Source of the DNA: Rhynochetos jubatus
Lineage: Eukaryota > Chordata > Aves > Eurypygiformes > Rhynochetidae
Direction: 5' to 3'
DNA length: 64,000 nucleotides
NCBI GenBank assembly: GCA_027574665.1
Contig: CM050654.1
Location: forward strand, 27,237,722 to 27,301,721
This document shows, piece after piece, positions 1-12,291 of this stretch; position 1 is the stretch's first letter, and each line of letters begins with the position of its first letter. Under the pieces are notes generated by a model that saw nothing but the letters and a program-made list of their open reading frames with translations, was not told where the DNA came from and made no database searches. The position numbers and the translations under genes were made by a program.

Positions 1-1390
1 TTGGTCCAGAATTTGGGGCAAAAAATGAACGTTCATAATGTCTTCGTGGATGACCTTTCACTGTTACAGGCTACAGTGATTATTTATTGGCAGTCTCTGA
101 ACCAAGATTTGGCTCTATTATTACTCGCCTCCTTGCAAAACTTGCTGTCGCCTAAAGTCTTTGGCAGAAGATATGAAAGATACTTTACAAAATAAAGCAG
201 GAGGGGGTTCCCACTGCTACTAGAGAGAGGTTGCTGCTAGCTCAGCATTAGCTTTTGTAATGTGCTTTACATGAGGTATGTTACCCTTCTGGCAACACCT
301 CCAGGCCCGACTTTTCTCCTTTGTCCTCGTGTGGATCTGGGATAAGGGTTCCTCAGGGAAAGGTTCTTACACTTTCCAGCAGAAAAGCTGCCTCCATGCT
401 GTGACCCCCCATTCCTCTGGGTATTTTTGGGTTACATCCCAAGTAAGCCTGTACTCCCAAGCCTGGTAACCTGTGCTGCATGGATGTCACCTGAAATCAT
501 CTTCTCTCTGTGCTGTTGCTGAATTACTCCATTGAACCATGACTCTGATTTTTTTGTTTGTTTGTTTTTGTTTTTACAATACAAAGAGAAAGAAACTAAA
601 TGTGTAAGTGGGAACCATGGCCTCCTGTGGGACATGGATGATGGCACATAATGCTCAGACTGTGATAGAGCATGAAGGTACTTATCATACCTGTAGCACA
701 AAAAGAGGATGCTAACATGCACATACTTTACCAGGATAACTAAAACTTCTATCTTTAGAACCTCTTCTGAAGGCCAGATTTGTGCTTAAAAATCAGAACT
801 GGGAATAAATATTTTAAGGTACTGATTTTTGCTGTACATCTGACTTTCAGTCTTTGAAATCTTAGGCTTTCTTGTCCCTCCACCTGTAACGTGACAATAC
901 CAACAGTCACATTGATTTAGCCCTGACAGCTCATCAAAAGCCTGTCTCCTTTATATCACCTGCCAGTACCTCTCACAAGAATTTCTTAAATACAGTTCAA
1001 ACATTTTGGTTAGGCAAACTGCTTCAGATGTTAAAAATACTGCGTGCCCTAGGAAGAAAACACAACCCAAAATTTCATCCACAGTCTGCACCTCTGTGAC
1101 AGCAGTGAGCAGATAAAGTGGACTATGAAGTAATGGACTCTGCTCTGCTTGAGACCTACACCTCTTGTCAATAAGACAAAACCCTCCAGAGCCCCTGCCA
1201 GCAGAAATCAGGGAAAAGCTACCCTCGTTTGTTCACATTTGAGGATCGCTGCAACCCTAAGCAAAGATTTCCCACTTGCTGCTTTCCTTTCCCTCTCCTG
1301 TTCCTCAATCCTTCCCTGCTCTACAGCCAAGGATCGACCTCCTTGTCCTAGAGTGGCACGTTCCCATATGTTTCCATATCAAAATCTTTC
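1..1390. other. non-coding, nothing recognised
   Basis: I see no gene in this stretch. Open frames are short (under 100 codons) and none resembles a known protein. Composition is mixed, with a T/G-rich microsatellite-like patch near 549-576. It could be intergenic or intronic. Confidence 0.6.
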
Positions 1391-1450
1391 TGGCACCAGC
1401 ACAAGCTTTGTGGCATTGGCACAAGCCTCCTAGCATCAGCACAAACCAAT
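1391..1450. repeat. short minisatellite, three units of 20 bp
   Basis: Three consecutive 20-base units start at 1391, 1411 and 1431. Each carries the core 'ggcaYYRGCACAAGC' in a slightly different form (tggcaccagcacaagc, tggcattggcacaagc, tagcatcagcacaaac). The period is exactly 20 across all three, and the units differ at several positions, so the array is old. No function is implied. Confidence 0.6.
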
Positions 1451-4440
1451 GACAAACTCCCAGCCCAGCCCAACACAGACAATGAAATGCCAGGATACAG
1501 CATAAATCCTTCCACTCCTAAAACAGGATTAACTTCTCCTGAACTCCTCTGAGCTCCTTGTCATTTGCTGTCCAATTTCTAATCTGGAAATGGAGGTCAG
1601 AGACTGCCTTAAGCATTGTGTCTTTTGGATTATATTACACTGCTTAACAAATACTAATAAAAATCATCAACCTAATTAATTAAGCAGTTCTAAACTCTTT
1701 GGACGTGAGAGCACAAGAAAATCGCGCTGTTTTGTTCAGCAACATGATGCAATAAATATTTTTAAAACTCTCCCAAGATATATTTTTTTAATTATGAAAT
1801 AAGATGACTTAAGGTTTTGTTTGTTTCAGAGTTATACAGTTTCATTGCATATGTACAAGACAGATTATGAATGGCTTGTACATTCACCCAGACAGATTGT
1901 TGACTCGTGTCACCAAGTTCCTTAAGCTTATAAATAGCATCTCCGTAGTACTGTATTGCCTTACTGGTCTTATGCCACAAGCTTGGACAACTGGAGGCAT
2001 GTACACCATCAGTTACACCACAGCCTGTGTCCCACCTGCTCAGATGTACAGCATTAGCACCCCAGGCTTGTCCCAAGTCAACCCCGGTTGACATCCGGGA
2101 ACCACGATGTTATGTGTACCTTCTGCTGCAAGGTCTCTGTCATGAGCGGGATCTAACAGCTGGTAGCTGAGACACCTCCAAAGCCTTGGACACATATTTC
2201 TCAGCAGTCTTTGTGCACCTACTCTCTGAGGATCTCATGACATTTGATGCATCAAGCCGTTCAATACCTGTTTGACACAAGTCAGGAAGTAAAGCTACAC
2301 GTTTCAAATAAGGAGGATGAACTAACAAAGGAGTCCACACACAGTCACCTTATATATTTCAGATCTTCAGCACCTGGAAATGATTCTAAAACTATTGTTC
2401 TTGCGATACCCCATTTTTACCCCACATCCAATCAAGGCTTTGGGTTAACTTTCTGGACTAATCCCACCTATGATAGCAAAAGTCTATGTAAGAGCTAGTG
2501 GATGGATAGTATCTCCTTCCCCAAAGGTGGCTTTCAGGATATTTTTCAAGTCTCACTCTCACATGGGCCAAGTCCCTCACAAATGACTTGTAACTGGTTT
2601 TACCATTTTCTTGTCCACACAGATCAAGTGGGGGAGACACTGAAACCAGCTGATGAAGGGAAACACCATGGGTTTTCTGATGGCATTGCTGGATTGTATC
2701 TTTTCTGAAGTTCTCTAAGATGTGATGACATTAGACATTCTTGTTTGTAGAAATAAGGCTTTTGAACAGTCTTAGCAAAAAAGCGATGGACTGTATGAGA
2801 TGCAGAGAAATTTGTGATACCCAAGATGGATTCTGCTGTGTGGAAAGAAGATGTTTCTAAACAATCTGCCTCCAATTCTCCATGGGATCCGCTGCATTTT
2901 GGAGTGGCATTCTTCTGATTATTTAGTTCTGCATCTTGCCAGCCTCTCTCTCAGCTGCAAAAGAAAGTCTGTAAAAGCTACTGCTTCTTTACCTTTGGGC
3001 CACGTCTTGAAGTGTTAAAGCACAACCCTTAGTAACATGGATTACAATAAAATCTGAGTTTCTTTAGTTCACTTTCACTGCTAGTTTATAACATTGGGAC
3101 CCAAAAGGTTGCTTTGCAAACTTAAAGAGGACCAAGTGTCCAGTAAACTTTTTAATACCATGTGAAATTTGAAAGCCTTAACAGCAGAGGCTTAGTAGTA
3201 GTGTCTTACAGTACTTGGGCATTTAATAAGTTGCATTTTATGAGTCTGTTTTTCTTGGGGGCAATAAAAGGATATACGGAAGGGTCGAAGTTAGGAGACT
3301 GTAGTACAATGTACCTTGCCAGGGTAACATACAACATATCTAGCACTTTCCCAAGGGAAGGATGGATTAGGCCCGCAGCCATGGAGTATTCTCTGTGACT
3401 TTTAAAGGCCTTCAAATAAAAGAGAGTACTGTAGACCTTTTTTTCTGATGTGGAGGTGGAGGGGAAGCAGAGACAGACATTGGCAGGCATCTGCAACCTG
3501 TTCGGTTCAACGCACAAATGCAATCCAGAAGCAAACTGCAAACGCCTTGCTCTAGGGATGTGGTCCCCACGCCTTTTATGGAAACCTTTGTTTTCCCTTT
3601 TTTTCCCATCAAGGGTAAACATGTGACATAAGATCAAAACTTGTATAGCTGTTCTCTAGGCTGCAGTATGAACTTCCAATTAGCTAAGTATCAACTATAA
3701 TTAGTATTGTTGCAGTTATCACAGAGATATCTCTGCTCTGGAGACCTCAAATAGACAGCTAAAGCAGAAGTGCCCCAGAGATCCCAGGGAGGCAGCTGTT
3801 TTCCTAAGTGAGTTAGGATCAGTCCCTACTGAACCTAAATTCCTATAGAATTAATTTTCATATCTAAGAATTCTGACCTCAAAGCTTTCTTGATACTGCA
3901 TTTCCTCAGAAAGATGCTTCCAAAATGTATTTGAGAGATACACCTAAGGAACATGACAACAGCTTGTGGAAAATAATATCCTTCTCAAGTACCTCTTGCC
4001 TGTGGTATATACTTCTGTAATACCTGAGAAGCTTTTGATCCCTTTTTGTTGGTCTACACTTTTGGGAAGGGGAAAGCTCACCATTTTGCGTATTATTAAT
4101 TAAATCAAATGTGTTTTCAATGCCTTTTGTTTATTACTGAAAGTGAAACTTGGAAATAACTGGAATGTGGAGGTACGGTAAGCCATGCAAAAAAGCAACT
4201 ATGGACAGTCATCCCACACACCCTTTTCCCAAATAAACAACATTACAGTGTTAAGCTTATTGACTACTGACTCTTGGCAGCAGCCCCATGGGCTCGTGGG
4301 TAGTGGAGAATGTGTAGCTGGGTTTGAGCAATGGCCCTTTTCTCTTTGGGGGATAGCCCTTGCTATTGGGATGCTACAAGAGTGCCTCCCAGCTACCAGT
4401 GGGTGGGTGATGACTAACTGGGACATCTCTCTTTTTCCAG
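1451..4440. other. non-coding, several unrecognised minus-strand open frames
   Basis: No gene is recognised. Between 1792 and 2875 four minus-strand frames of 60-100 codons lie close together in different frames. I checked whether they could form a frameshifted pseudogene and found no family I recognise and no domain motif. A 143-codon minus frame at 3206-3637 is also unrecognised. Around 1660-1685 there is an AT-rich patch with TAATTAATTAA. Confidence 0.5.
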
Positions 4441-4631
4441 GACCAGCCCCTCCTCACCAGTGACGAACCCACTGTGCTGGGGCTGCTGCCCCCGGCGTTC
4501 CTTGCCTCTCCAGCTGGAAGCAGCTGGGCTGTGCCAAACCCCAGACTCACGCGGTTTGGCACCCTCTGTTCATCAGGAGCAGGAACTCCATCCAACACAT
4601 ACTACTGCATACAAGTCAAGCAACAGCCACA
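4441..4631 (+). other. weak candidate internal exon
   Basis: A pyrimidine-rich tract ending in CAG at 4438-4440 gives a plausible splice acceptor, and GTGAGG at 4632 gives a plausible donor. The 191 bases between are open in phase 0 from the acceptor, encoding a proline-, leucine- and serine-rich segment that starts DQPLLTSDEPTV. The in-frame stop TGA follows directly after the donor, and another in-frame stop lies about eight codons upstream of the acceptor, so the open segment is bounded close to the splice sites. I do not recognise the peptide. Such pairs also arise by chance in GC-richer DNA, so this is only a candidate coding or lncRNA exon. Confidence 0.13.
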
Positions 4632-7600
4632 GTGAGGACTGGTCCAGAAGCTGGGCCACAAGCTCCTCTTTAAGCTTCAGGAGGTGGGTTAGTAGCCGCA
4701 GGGACAGGGTGACGGGAATGCTGTGTGCTGGGAGAAATAGCAAGCCAAGCATTTGCCTGAAAAGGAAGGGAGGCAGCGGGAGTTTTACAAGCTGCAAGGG
4801 AGGTAAGGAAGAGGCCAATAGAACAAATATGATGTACTTTAAATACTCGCTTCTCCCAAAATATGTCCCCTCCTCCTTCCCCTGTTTGTAGCCCTGGTTT
4901 TCAAGGCTGGAATGATAACCCCTGTGCCTGCTATTAAGAAAACAGTGCACAGTTTTTAATTCAGCCCTCAGCACGACCCAAAGGCAAACATGCATGGGAA
5001 CAGAGAGAGGGAGGGCTGGGGGGTACAGACAGCTGGCTGAATTGTCCTTCTGAGGCACTTTTGCCAAGATTTGGTGCAACATTTTATTTTTCTTGCCATT
5101 GCTACTATCCATTACAAGAAGTCTAATTATGTTCATTAAACATCTTCTGTGCAGGCTAAGGATGCAAGTGAGGGTAACATCGGGCAGGGGTCAGCCACAA
5201 CATGGCCCCAACAGCTTCCAATGATCCTGCAGCCCTCCTGGGAGCCATAACACACCCCCACCCCACCCCCAAATGCCCATGCAGCTGAGGCTGAGGTGGG
5301 AAGGGCCAGCGTCAAGGGAAAGAGGTAGGGGTGGGAAGAAGTGAGTTGTAGCACTCACACCCCAAGTAAGCTGGGGCTTTCTCAGCAGCAGAAAGAGCCA
5401 GCTTTCGCCTCCGCCCCAGCCTAGCAAGGCTATGAGAAGCACAGCCAGCTTATTTCCTGTAAACAGGCTGCTGTTCCCAAAGCCGTGGCAGCAAGACAAG
5501 CCACTGAAACGCAAGTGAGTCCAGGATTGGGACAGGTGCCACTGTTGGTGATGAGCTGAAAGGCTTCACTTCTCCCCATCCTTCTCCAGTGCCCTCCTTC
5601 TTCCATGCTCTCCCCGCTCTTTGCTTTTTTTTTTTTTGTTTTGTTTTTCTGTTCTCTTCTCATCTTCCTCCTTCCCAGGTCTCAGCACAAGGGGGACCTT
5701 CGCAGCTTCAACCTTATGGTAAAAATCACAGGCATTGTCCTCTCTTTGCAACCCTCATGGGCTGTCCCTGGCCAACGCTCAGGATCTCTGTGATGTGATA
5801 GCTAAACCTGAATTGGCCTTTCCTAGTACCTCTCCATTTTTGGGAATGGGTCAGAAGGTTATGTGGCTGTACATATTTCATCCCAGGCTGAAACTTGGCA
5901 GATAAATTCTCTTCTGAGGAATATTTTTTAAAAGGAGCTAACATAGCAGTATGCAGGATCAAGAAAACCCTCTTGTCCATCCATCTTCCCTCCAGTTTCT
6001 CCCCACTACAGTCTGACAATGAACACGGGCATTGGAGAAAAAGAGGGGTAATGCCAAAGTCATTACTGTGATAATGATCCATGTAGTCCCATATCCTGCT
6101 CCTAACTAGGTAGCAACAAGTTGTTTGGGGCCACTACCCTCTGTCAACTCCTGAAATTTCTCATAGGCCATCACGCTCTGCTGAAAATCGGGTGATATGG
6201 CCTTTGACATTAGCTGTGGCCTACAGTTTAGGCATTTCTGCTTTAAAGGACAGGCAGATTGCCAGTTCCTGTGATAGCTGGTGTTTTCCTTAAATCCTCA
6301 TCTCCCTGGACTCCTCACTGTTACCAGATAATCTCTGTTTTCTCTTCCTTATAAATCGGGTGTGTACAAAGACATGAGGATTTTTGACAAAAGCCTGATG
6401 ATGTGAACAAAACTCATTCAAATATCAAAGTGCAAGCAAACGTATCTTGAATAGGCTCACTTCAAAGACTGTTTCTTTTTCTGTCAAATCTTGTGATTTT
6501 TGTAAGTCTGCCTCATGGCAATTAATCAATTACATGGCAATGTTAGAGAGATGATGAGCTGGCAGGAATACTGGTGAATTCTCAAAAAAAAAAAAAAAAG
6601 ACAGAATCCTTGGCTCCTACCAAAATATAAGTTCAGGATACCTAGTAAACATTGTGTCCTGTAACCGCACAATGCTGGACAACCTGTTTGCAGCCAGACA
6701 ATCTCAGGGTGTAGGAAAATGTAAAATAGGCTCAGGGTCTTGGCTATCTGCAAAGCAAGCGGATTTTTGTTCTGTCTGTACATGGTTGGTAGAGGCAAGT
6801 CCTCCTTTCTTGCTTAGAAGCCAGAAAATAGGTGAGATATGAACACCAAAAAAACCCACCTCACACCCACACATAGAACTATTTTTGTTTGTTCTGTTGA
6901 TTACAGCTCATATTTTTTGTTAGTCTAAATCATATTCTTGGATGTCTGTGGCTAGACATTTGTGAATTATGCTTTCTCTACCTGGACTAGATGAGCCTCC
7001 AAGGTCATGAAGAAGTCTGTGCCATCTCCAGAGCCCCTGGGTCCATACTTCCCTCCTCTGGCCTCCAGGATCCCTATCTTTTTGTTGCCAAGGAGAATGA
7101 AGTGCTCAGTCACTATGGCAATGCAGAGTTGTACCTCTTTTAGAAAATGTATAAGCGCTTATAACTAAACCTTTCCAAGTCAAAGCCTGTCATGATGTCC
7201 TCAGTTCTCTCTTCCGGATGACAGATATTGGGTGTCAAATATATTTCAATATGACTTGCGTAGAGAAAACCTGATCAGAGCATGGCCAAAAGACCCTCCT
7301 AGGGGCAACATGAATAGTGGTCAGCAAAGAGCAACCAAAAAACCCCCTGACTCAGAAAAGGCCATGAAACCCAACCCTTAGGTGTGGGTGGATCACTGCA
7401 AGGTGCACTTATTTTAAGATCAGGCCTGAAGCCATCAGAGGTAGAAAGTGCATCCTTGAAAAATTATGTCAGTGGGAAAATCCAAAGGTGCAGTCAGCCT
7501 GTGGTTAGAGGCTGATGACATCCTAGAAGGCACAAAGTTTTCCCTGAGAGCTGCAGATCCCCAGTCTTTTCTTAGGAAAAGTCTGTTTCTTAGAAAACAG

Positions 7601-10600
7601 TGAGGAAAGAAATGCAGGAGCACTTGGAAACTTCAGAAAACACACTAAGTAAAGTAAAAGATGGTGAGATAGCCACCTCTTGCTCCACTTGAGGAAAGAG
7701 CATAGGCAGCATGGGTTTCTCACCTATCCTAACCCATCCCTTCTACACTTGCATCAGAGGACCTCTGGAGAAAGCTATTTACTTCCTTATCTTATCATCT
7801 GGCATGGATTTGGGGCCTTCCCTCAACCTTCACTGACCTTTGTTTAATAGGATGTCCCTTATCCAGTCTGGACCTCCTGGAGGTCCTCCAGGTAGCCCTT
7901 TGCTTTGCTTTTCAGCAGGGATTACACAGGATGACACAGTCTGATCTGGCACCTGCACTGAACACAGTAAATTGTGTGTTTCTTAATGTGATTTCTTCTA
8001 GTGAGGAAGCTGGAACTTACTGTCCCAGAGCATTTCAGGGCTCTTACCGGATGAGGGATTCAGTGTCTTACCATGTGTGTCTACTAGCCTATATTTACTC
8101 ATACTCACCTAAAACATGAGGCTGCTGAACTGCCTGTCCCTGTGGAATTTCTTCTACGTTAATGCTGAAGTTTTTATGTCTTTTTTTTTTTCTTGTACCC
8201 TTAAGATGAGCTGACCCTTTACAGGAAGGACAAAAATTGTATTTGTTTGTTTTCATTTTGGACACCGCAGTCCACCACTGGAAATTTGGGATGGTAAAAT
8301 AACCCTCCCTGTACACACACCCTGGGAATCCAAAACCAAAACCTATGACTGGGCAAGCTCCAGATGTGATATGGGCCTCTGCGACTGAAAATAAACAGCC
8401 AGACTGTTGGCTGGAATGAGGAGCTCTCCCTCCTGCCTTGCATGCATGAGTTGCTAAGCCAGATGGGGCTGGTTTAATGCATAGAAGCTGCTGATTCTCA
8501 AGCCAGTGCTCTCAAGGTGGGACGTTGAGGAGAAGGGACAAAATCTATTCGAGTGCTGCCTTTTTAAGTATTTGGAGTTCCTTTCATACCTGTGCTGCAT
8601 TCTGCCATGAGATAGTGCAGATCCCCTTTGCAGGATGCTCTACAGCTAGCTAGCGCATAATAAAAATTGTTACCAGCTCTGGAGCGGCTCAGTATAAACT
8701 AACCATATAAACAAACAATTCAAACTCACCCCACTAACACCTCTGAAAAAGCACAGCAAAGTAGCTTCCGTCACGCTTTCTGCATCTTCGAAATGCAATC
8801 AAGAGCATCACGAGAGCTGTAATGTACAGACCATGAGAAAACACGTCTGGATCATTATAGTTAAAATCCTAAGTAAGAACTGAAAGATTTGGCCTTTGAA
8901 AGGCATACTGGCTCTGGTTTGGAATGGCTTCATCTCTAAATAAGAATTGCCCATGTCTGGCAGTATGTAGAAATATACTGTTCTGACTCAAGAGGCAGGC
9001 AAAATAGCAGGAAATGACTCTGTTTGAAAATTAGACCGTAAATTTAGATATAGCTGTTCTGATCCTGGCATGATTTGTTACGAGTAAATCAATGTATTTT
9101 TGGCAGAGATCATGAAGCCAAAAAAAAAGGAGAGGGAAAGAAGAGTAGAAATAGAGTTTTACAGAGGAAACTAAACAGAGAGATGCCAGTTTGTGTTAGC
9201 TGTAACACAGATTTCAAGTCACTGATACTCCAGCCTATTGACAACTGCCTTCTGATATATTCAGTACAACTAGGTGGAAGTTGCTCAGCACAGACTTGAA
9301 TCTTGGGTTTGCATCTTGCTCAGACTTTTCACTGTCTCTCTAGCTGTCCCTGCTCTTGACACTTCTACCTTTCCTCTGCTTAAAGGGGATTATTTGGGAC
9401 AATCTGGGGAAGGGGCTAAAGCTACGTCCAAGACCAGAAAGCTGCATGCCTGGATCAGGCTATGCCTCTGCCCCTGAAGCTCTGGGAGGCAATGCCTGGT
9501 GGAAAATCAGAAGTACAAAGGCTTGGAGCAGGAAGTGAAAGCCATCAGGACCTGGGAAAGGGGGTGGGAGCCTAGAGGGCAGAGTAGCAGGCCTAGGCTT
9601 CATGGGCAACCAGGTCTTAAAACTTCTGTAATCAGGTGTCTCATGCCCTAACTAGCAACAAGAAAATCCCAGAACCAAAGGATGATGGGAATCCAGACTA
9701 ATCATTTCCAAAGGTGCAGCTCTGCAATGCTCCACTCACTTTGCTCCCACTGCTAAAGCCCTTCATCCCCTGACCAGTTGTATCTAGCAGGAAACACTGA
9801 GGCAGGTCAGCACGGTGAGGGTATGTTATGACAGCTGGAAAGGAACTTCCTGAGAGAGTTACTCCATTTGGCTGGCTGCAACTTGACAGCCTAGGATGAG
9901 GGAATCCCCGTTTATAGTCTCTTCATCCCAAGGCTGAATCCCACAACAGGAAAGCAAAGGATCTCTCAAGAAAATGTCCCAGATCTGGGAGGGGACTTGG
10001 CAGAGTAAATGTTTCCAAAGGTCAAATTCCAAAAATCTGGTTAAAGCAAAGTCCTGGAAAAACAGTCAGGTCTGCTGATATGCATCATGAAAAGGTGGCT
10101 TGTGTCACCCAGAGGGGTGTGAAGGCAAAGGATGAGCCCAGAACATGATTCACTTGGCACTATCCTCATTTCCGCTGTTGGAGCCTTGCTGAAACCTATG
10201 CAGCAGGCAGGGTTGTACGCCAGCCGCTGGTCCTCTGAACTGTGCGTTCCCTTCAGGAGCAGCACAGTTCCTGGCCTGCTGCAAGCCAGCCTGCAGTGGA
10301 AGATGATGCAGATGCCCTGATTCACATCAAGGAAAGATCTGGCCCAGCAACTTCTAGAAAGCGTAATTCAGAGTCCAGTTTCTAAGGAATGGCTTGCAAA
10401 GAAAAGTAAAGAAACAACGAAGTTGCTGGGAGAATCTAGCTAGCCAGGGGATACTATTTACTCCATTTGCATTTAATAAAAAACCACTGGTTTTAAGCTG
10501 TGCAAACAGAACATTTCTAGCAGCCACATGCAGATAGGTTCTTGCTTTTTCTGTGCTCTCTGCCTACCAGTACAGTCCCATGTAGCTCTTTGGCTCTGTA

Positions 10601-12231
10601 GAAAAAGCCTGACAATCCAAATTAGACCCACACAAAGCAACTATCTTACACTTAGATTGCCTTCAGACATTTAAGCCTGTGCAATGCAAATAGTACCAAA
10701 TGAGCAGTAATATTTGTAACACAAGCATTTGTAAGGCAACAGCCAAGGATTACGGCAGTGGAAAGAGCTTCACAATCCTATTGTAGAAAGAAGCAAAACA
10801 TTTTACCCTCTTAAAGGGCCTGTCTTTCCTCACTGATGGTCACGTCATACTCAAGTAGACCCAGCAATACTAGAAGAAAATAGGGAAAGAACATATCATC
10901 AGAGCTAAGGTCAACATCTGGATGGACTTAGGCTTCACAAAGGAATTTACTGACTCATTGGCACATGTGAGGACTGTCATCTCCTCTGCAGCATTTAGTC
11001 TTTAATCATGAGAGCCCATTGGAGTAAGTCTTGGCTTTCTGGAATATTAATGGAGTAATAATGCTATGAAAAGTGAAAAAAACTAAGACAAAAAACTGAG
11101 TAGTTCCAAAAAACACCAGTATGACTCCCTCCCTACATACACATATTCATACAAGGAGGGAGTAGGCAAAAGACTGACACTGAAAATGAAAAAAGTCACC
11201 CTCTGGGTGTTTGAACAGGAATGGGATAGGAGTCCCATCTGTGCTCTGACCCTACCTGACCTTCAGGGACTCCACCAGTGGCGCAAAAGGTTTGTGAGCA
11301 ATGGAGGTCTCCCTGTGACCTCAGCAGGGCGTAACATGGACTCTCCCGGCAGGATATCCGCATCAGCATGTCCACACTGCTCTGGGGCAGTGGTGCCCAA
11401 TCTGGGGAGAGGGAAGGAAGAGGAAATAGAGTAAGAGATGATGGGCAGGGCTTTCCTGTTGCAATTGTTTGGAAAAACATGGGCCATAGTGTCACATAGT
11501 GACAAAACGTGCCTGGCATGAGTAGCTGTGGGCACAATGCCTTTCCTCACACACCCAGCACACCCCTCTCCTGCTTCATCAGAGAAGACCCACAAGCAAC
11601 TGAGAGCAACAGCTTGCAGATCCATTCCAAGGCATGCTGCTCAGTATGGCATGCTCACTAACCTGGGCCACATCCTTACCTTTCTGCCCACCAGAGACCT
11701 TTGTCTGCACATGGAGCCTTGCTGGCTAAGGATGAGAAAGGGCTCAGAGCTGGTGCACCAGCCCATGCATCTGGGCCCACAGTCCTGCTCTCCTGCAGAT
11801 TATGAATGAACTTCAGAACATCTTGAGGTTGATAGATCACAGGTGATGACAGGAAGTGATGAGGAACTTATTTGCTTGTGACTCTTCAGCTGTTCTCTGT
11901 TATTTAAATTAGTGTTTTGCTAGATTCACTCTGTGTGATCAGGAAGATTTGGAAATGTCTGCTTTGGTTGTCCTATTGCAGTGACCTCATGATTCACAAG
12001 GCTCCAAATTGTAAAGTTGTATTCCTAGAGAGCTAAGGAATTTCCAGCAGTAGTTCCTGTGAAGTGGAAAGGACAACAGCTGCTCAGGTATGCCCTGCTC
12101 CACATGGGAAAGGCCTGAGTAGAGGAAGAAATTTAGATTATGACTTGATTTTTTTGTGATCAGTTCCACAACCACCTTCTGGCATCCTGCCTCCTCTAGC
12201 TGTTGTTTCAATCTACACAGAAGGTAAATTA
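4632..12231. other. non-coding, homopolymers and one G4-capable tract
   Basis: No gene is recognised. The longest open frame is 187 codons on the minus strand (4573-5136). It is leucine- and serine-rich and matches nothing I know. Homopolymers include T13 at 5625-5637 and A16 at 6584-6599. A small perfect inverted repeat (GGACCTCC/GGAGGTCC, one-base spacer) sits at 7870-7886. From 8.5 to 12.2 kb nothing stands out. Confidence 0.55.
5255..5278 (-). other. G-quadruplex-capable tract
   Basis: On the plus strand there are four C runs of at least three (CCCCC, CCCC, CCCCC, CCC) separated by 1, 1 and 5 bases. The minus strand therefore reads as four G runs with short loops, which fits the usual G3+N1-7 rule. 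Formation in the cell is inferred only. Confidence 0.55.
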
Positions 12232-12291
12232 CTAGCTTGCTCCAACCTATCTAGCCTGCTCCAATCTATCACTAGCCTGCTCCAACCATAT
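12232..12291. repeat. short minisatellite, three units of about 20 bp
   Basis: Three adjacent copies of 'ctagcYtgctccaaYctat' begin at 12232, 12251 and 12272, with unit lengths of 19, 21 and about 20 bases. They differ by a few substitutions. This is a local tandem duplication in otherwise unique sequence, similar in period to the array at 1391 but unrelated in sequence. Confidence 0.7.

Noticed and set aside
1792..2875. Cluster of four minus-strand frames as a possible frameshifted pseudogene
   Set aside because: I translated the minus strand across the cluster and found no consistent family, motif or exon order, and the frame lengths are typical of chance.
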